Shown: positions 42,627 through 45,275 of the stretch, piece after piece | How the letters are laid out: each line of letters opens with the position of its first letter | Numbering within the stretch: the first letter of the stretch is position 1 | Assembly: GCA_018266475.1 (NCBI GenBank) | Contig: JAFEAI010000274.1 | Coordinates: 1-45,275, forward strand | Length of the DNA: 45,275 nucleotides | Source of the DNA: Bacteroidota bacterium | GTDB lineage: Bacteria > Bacteroidota > Bacteroidia > Flavobacteriales_F > PHOS-HE28 | Reading direction: 5' to 3' | Notes under the pieces: model-generated | The model's database searches: none | Told to the model about the DNA's origin: nothing | The model's input: the letters and a program-made list of their open reading frames with translations, nothing else | Translations under genes and position numbers: made by a program

Positions 42627-43831
42627 AGCTGCTGGTGGTCCTTTCCCGCATGCCCTATCCCCTGGAAAAGGGCGACAAGCTCCGCGCCTACCACCTGGTG
42701 AAGCGGCTTTCCGAACGCCACGAGGTGTACCTCTTCTGCCTGAGCGACCAGCGCGTGAAGCCTGCCGACGAGGAACACCTGCGCAGCTTCTGCAAGCACC
42801 TGCAAGTGGTGGTGATCCCCTGGTGGCGCATCCTGCTGCGCATGGCCACCGCACCCTTCTCCCGCCTGCCCTTCCAGGTAAGCTACTTCCACCATCGCCA
42901 TGCCCAGCGCGCAATTGACGAAGTGATCGCCGCCTTCAAGCCCGACCATGTGCTCTGCCAGCTGGTGCGCACCACCGAGTACGTGAGGCACCGCTATGAG
43001 CTGCCCAAAACATTGGATTACATGGACACCCTCAGCAAGGGAATGGAACGCCGCGCACGCACCGGGCCTTCCCCGTTCCGCTTCCTGCTGAAGGCCGAAA
43101 CCCGCCGCCTGATCGCCTACGAGAACCTCATGTTCGACCTGTTCGACCACCGCGTGATCATCAGCGCGCAGGACCGCGACCTGCTGTACCACCCCGACCG
43201 CGACCAGGTGGTGGTGGTGCCCAACGGCGTGGACACCGAGTACTTCACCCCGGTGGAATCACCCGCCACGCACGACCTGCTCTTCACCGGCAACATGAAC
43301 TACCCGCCCAACATCGACAGCGTGCTCTTCCTGGTGCAGCGGGTACTGCCCCTGGTGCAGGCCAAGCGGCCGGGCACCACCCTGCTGATCGCCGGCGTGG
43401 ACCCCGACCAGCGGGTGAAAAGGCTTGCCGTGGACCATCCTGAAGTGACCGTAACAGGCTGGATGAAGGACATCCGGCACGCCTATTCCTCCGCCCGCGT
43501 CTTTGTGGCCCCCATGCAAATAGGCACCGGCCTGCAGAACAAGCTACTGGAGGCCATGGCCATGGCCATGCCCTGCGTAAGCTCCGACCTGGCCAACAAT
43601 GCGGTGCGCGCCAAACCGGGGGAGGCCATCCTGATCGGCCATGAGCCGCAGGAATATGCCGACCACATCCTGCACCTGCTGGAGCACCCCGCCGAACGCG
43701 GGCGCCTGGCACGCAACGGACAGGCCTTTGTGCGGGCCTCCTTCAACTGGGACCAGGCCGCCGAGCGCCTGCACCGCCTGATGTGCGCCGGCGCAGCACA
43801 CCCCCGGCCCGAGCGCACACCCTCCCGCTGA
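42623..43831 (+). CDS. GT-B glycosyltransferase (GT4-like), second of pair
   Basis: Encodes 402 residues from MKLLVVLSRMPYPLEKGDKL. Blocks: VVVVPNGVDTEYFTPVESPA, LLFTGNMNYPPNIDSVLFLV and IGTGLQNKLLEAMAMAMPCV (sugar-nucleotide loop with conserved Glu). The architecture resembles glycosyltransferases of the exosortase-linked or capsule type, but no exosortase genes are here. The ATGA overlap with the first glycosyltransferase shows coupled translation. The frame is open 450 nt upstream only as a shadow of the neighbour. Confidence 0.88.
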   Translation: MKLLVVLSRMPYPLEKGDKLRAYHLVKRLSERHEVYLFCLSDQRVKPADEEHLRSFCKHLQVVVIPWWRILLRMATAPFSRLPFQVSYFHHRHAQRAIDEVIAAFKPDHVLCQLVRTTEYVRHRYELPKTLDYMDTLSKGMERRARTGPSPFRFLLKAETRRLIAYENLMFDLFDHRVIISAQDRDLLYHPDRDQVVVVPNGVDTEYFTPVESPATHDLLFTGNMNYPPNIDSVLFLVQRVLPLVQAKRPGTTLLIAGVDPDQRVKRLAVDHPEVTVTGWMKDIRHAYSSARVFVAPMQIGTGLQNKLLEAMAMAMPCVSSDLANNAVRAKPGEAILIGHEPQEYADHILHLLEHPAERGRLARNGQAFVRASFNWDQAAERLHRLMCAGAAHPRPERTPSR

Positions 43832-43847
43832 GGCGCGCGCACCGGCG

Positions 43848-43855
43848 TAACTTTG
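43848..43855 (+). promoter_or_regulatory. -7 box (TAACTTTG) for ribBA
   Basis: Exact TAnnTTTG, 33 nt before the ATG. The leader contains a short GGCGCC-rich inverted repeat (43863-43877). No FMN riboswitch fold is seen in so short a leader. Confidence 0.6.
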
Positions 43856-43888
43856 CACCCGCCGGCGCCAGGCGCCGCAGCCCTACAG

Positions 43889-45109
43889 ATGGCGCAAGAA
43901 ACAGCGTTTGACAGCATTGAAAGTGCGATCGCCGACATCAAGGCCGGCAAGCTCGTGATCGTGGTGGATGATGAGGACCGCGAGAACGAGGGCGACTTCA
44001 TCACCGCCGCGCGCAACGCCACCCCGGAGGTGGTCAACTTCATGGCCACGCATGGCCGCGGCCTCATTTGCACACCCCTCACCGAGGACCGCTGCCAGCA
44101 GCTGGGGCTGGACCTGATGGTGCAGGACAACACCGCGCTGCACCAAACACCCTTCACCGTCAGCATCGACCTCCGCGGCCACGGCACCACCACCGGCATC
44201 AGCGCCAGCGACCGCAGCAAGACCATCCTGGCCCTGATCGACCCGGCCACCACCGCCGGGGACCTGGGGCGGCCCGGCCACATCTTCCCCCTGAAGGCCC
44301 GCAACGGCGGCGTGCTGCGGCGCACCGGCCACACCGAGGCCACCGTGGACCTGGCCCGCCTGGCCGGCATGGAGCCCGCGGGCGTACTGGTGGAGATCAT
44401 GAACGAGGACGGCACCATGGCCCGCCTGCCCGAACTGCGCGAGGTGGCCCGGAAGTTCAACCTCAAGCTCATTTCCATTGCCGACCTGGTGGCCTTCCGC
44501 ATGCGCACCGAGCGGTCCGTGGAGCGCGTCGTGGAGGTGAACATGCCCACCGACTACGGCGATTTCCACCTGATCGCATACCGCCAGAAGGACAGCGGCG
44601 AGGAGCACCTGGCCCTGGTGAAGGGCACTTGGAAAGCCGATGAGCCCGTGCTGGTGCGCATGCACAGCAGCTGCCTTACCGGCGACGTGTTCGGCAGCCG
44701 CCGGTGCGATTGCGGGCCGCAGCTGCACGCCGCCATGGCCATGATCCAGCGCGAGGGAAAGGGCGTGGTGGTGTACATGCAGCAGGAAGGCCGCGGCATC
44801 GGCCTGCTCAACAAGCTGAAGGCCTACAAGCTGCAGGAGCAGGGTGCCGACACTGTGGAGGCAAACCTGATGCTGGGCTTCCAAATGGATGCCCGCGACT
44901 ATGGCGTGGGCGCACAGATCCTGCACGACCTCGGGGTGCGCAAGATCCGCCTGATCACCAACAACCCCAAAAAGCGCAGCGGCCTGCTGGGCTACGGGCT
45001 GCAGATCACCGAGAACGTGCCTGTGCAGGTGCCGCCGAACGAGCACAACCGCAAGTACCTGCTCACCAAGAAGCTGAAGATGGGCCACGAACTGGACGTG
45101 GAGGAGTAG
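43889..45109 (+). CDS. ribBA: Bifunctional DHBP synthase / GTP cyclohydrolase II
   Basis: Encodes 406 residues from [20 protein letters not shown]. The N-terminal dihydroxybutanone-phosphate synthase domain (1-about 205) has [20 protein letters not shown] (metal and substrate site), [11 protein letters not shown] and [14 protein letters not shown]. The C-terminal GTP cyclohydrolase II domain has zinc ligands Cys262, Cys273 and Cys275 ([17 protein letters not shown]) and [32 protein letters not shown]. It makes both precursors of riboflavin. An in-frame TTG 36 nt upstream is inside the -7 box and is rejected as start. Confidence 0.96.
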   Translation: MAQETAFDSIESAIADIKAGKLVIVVDDEDRENEGDFITAARNATPEVVNFMATHGRGLICTPLTEDRCQQLGLDLMVQDNTALHQTPFTVSIDLRGHGTTTGISASDRSKTILALIDPATTAGDLGRPGHIFPLKARNGGVLRRTGHTEATVDLARLAGMEPAGVLVEIMNEDGTMARLPELREVARKFNLKLISIADLVAFRMRTERSVERVVEVNMPTDYGDFHLIAYRQKDSGEEHLALVKGTWKADEPVLVRMHSSCLTGDVFGSRRCDCGPQLHAAMAMIQREGKGVVVYMQQEGRGIGLLNKLKAYKLQEQGADTVEANLMLGFQMDARDYGVGAQILHDLGVRKIRLITNNPKKRSGLLGYGLQITENVPVQVPPNEHNRKYLLTKKLKMGHELDVEE

Positions 45110-45159
45110 CGCCCGCGATCCCTTGCTCCGGCCCTATTTCCTGCGTTTGGTGAAGAGGC

Positions 45160-45275
45160 CCTGTTGGCGCTCGGCCCCAGCCGAGCGCACTCTATTCGCA
45201 AGGCACCAGCCTTGCACCCTGTTGGCGCTCGGCCCCAGCCGAGCGCACTCTATTCGCAAGGCACCAGCCTTGCAC
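45160..45275. repeat. Two tandem 58-bp units of REP-like hairpins
   Basis: Units at 45160-45217 and 45218-45275 are identical. Each has two perfect hairpins: GCGCTCGGC-CCCA-GCCGAGCGC and GCAAGGC-ACCA-GCCTTGC, joined by ACTCTATTC. The array reaches the right edge and may continue. The loop and stem layout matches the palindrome inside the RAYT gene. Confidence 0.93.

Noticed and set aside
43856-43888. FMN riboswitch before ribBA
   Set aside because: The leader from the predicted promoter is only about 30 nt, too short for an FMN aptamer, and its conserved core is not present.

Overview
The window is a chromosomal segment from a high-GC member of the Bacteroidota, most likely the order Flavobacteriales. 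The evidence is: TAnnTTTG-like -7 boxes in front of many genes; a ribosomal THX protein beginning MGKGD; a START-like domain protein of the type common in this phylum; single-HU organisation; a RibBA fusion; and other Bacteroidota-type families. Nearly all genes are housekeeping or envelope genes. No prophage, integrase, CRISPR array or rRNA operon is visible.

Layout. 1-2000: a truncated secreted beta-helix-like protein and a CreD-family membrane protein, both on the minus strand. 2075-3150: tRNA-Pro, tRNA-Arg and tRNA-Ser, then a four-unit repeat array and a perfect 21-bp hairpin. 3215-5311: acetyl-CoA acetyltransferase and an NlpC/P60 hydrolase. 5601-13381: a TetR repressor and a five-gene run coding for a complete RND efflux pump (outer membrane channel, adaptor, permease), an LpxR-type lipid A deacylase and a DUF2141 protein. 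13991-16645: ClpB. 16861-21672: a 1603-residue fusion of a DEDD exonuclease-like domain, a RecQ helicase and a UvrD-type helicase. 21724-25523: an accessory-looking stretch with a REP-associated tyrosine transposase that carries a REP-like palindrome in its own reading frame, a SatD/DUF3307 pair, a HIRAN protein and a HepT/MntA toxin-antitoxin pair between related repeats.

25643-32214: a 39-residue membrane protein, an unknown protein, a SixA-like phosphatase, a membrane protein, branched-chain aminotransferase, and a tightly overlapping recQ - 3-methyladenine glycosylase - fmt operon. 32363-35320: HU, a SpoU-type RNA methyltransferase, a 900-bp gene-poor stretch of odd composition, ribosomal THX with a lysine/alanine tail, and PdxH. 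35646-38819: YqgE, a minus-strand run (NTF2-like lipoprotein, rhomboid protease, GmhB-like phosphatase, class IV aminotransferase) and tRNA-Met. 38932-45109: a histone H1-like/START fusion, an LptF/LptG permease, two overlapping glycosyltransferases and RibBA. The window ends in two copies of a 58-bp unit made of REP-like hairpins.

Themes: envelope biology (RND pump, LpxR, LPS-export permease, heptose-phosphatase-like enzyme, glycosyltransferases, CreD); DNA repair (two RecQ proteins, a UvrD fusion, alkyl-adenine glycosylase); and lysine-rich H1-like tails joined to unrelated conserved domains. No wholly new multi-gene system is convincingly visible. The most unusual items are the exonuclease-RecQ-UvrD fusion, the REP-like palindrome inside the transposase gene together with hairpins of the same design elsewhere, and the H1-like tail fusions.
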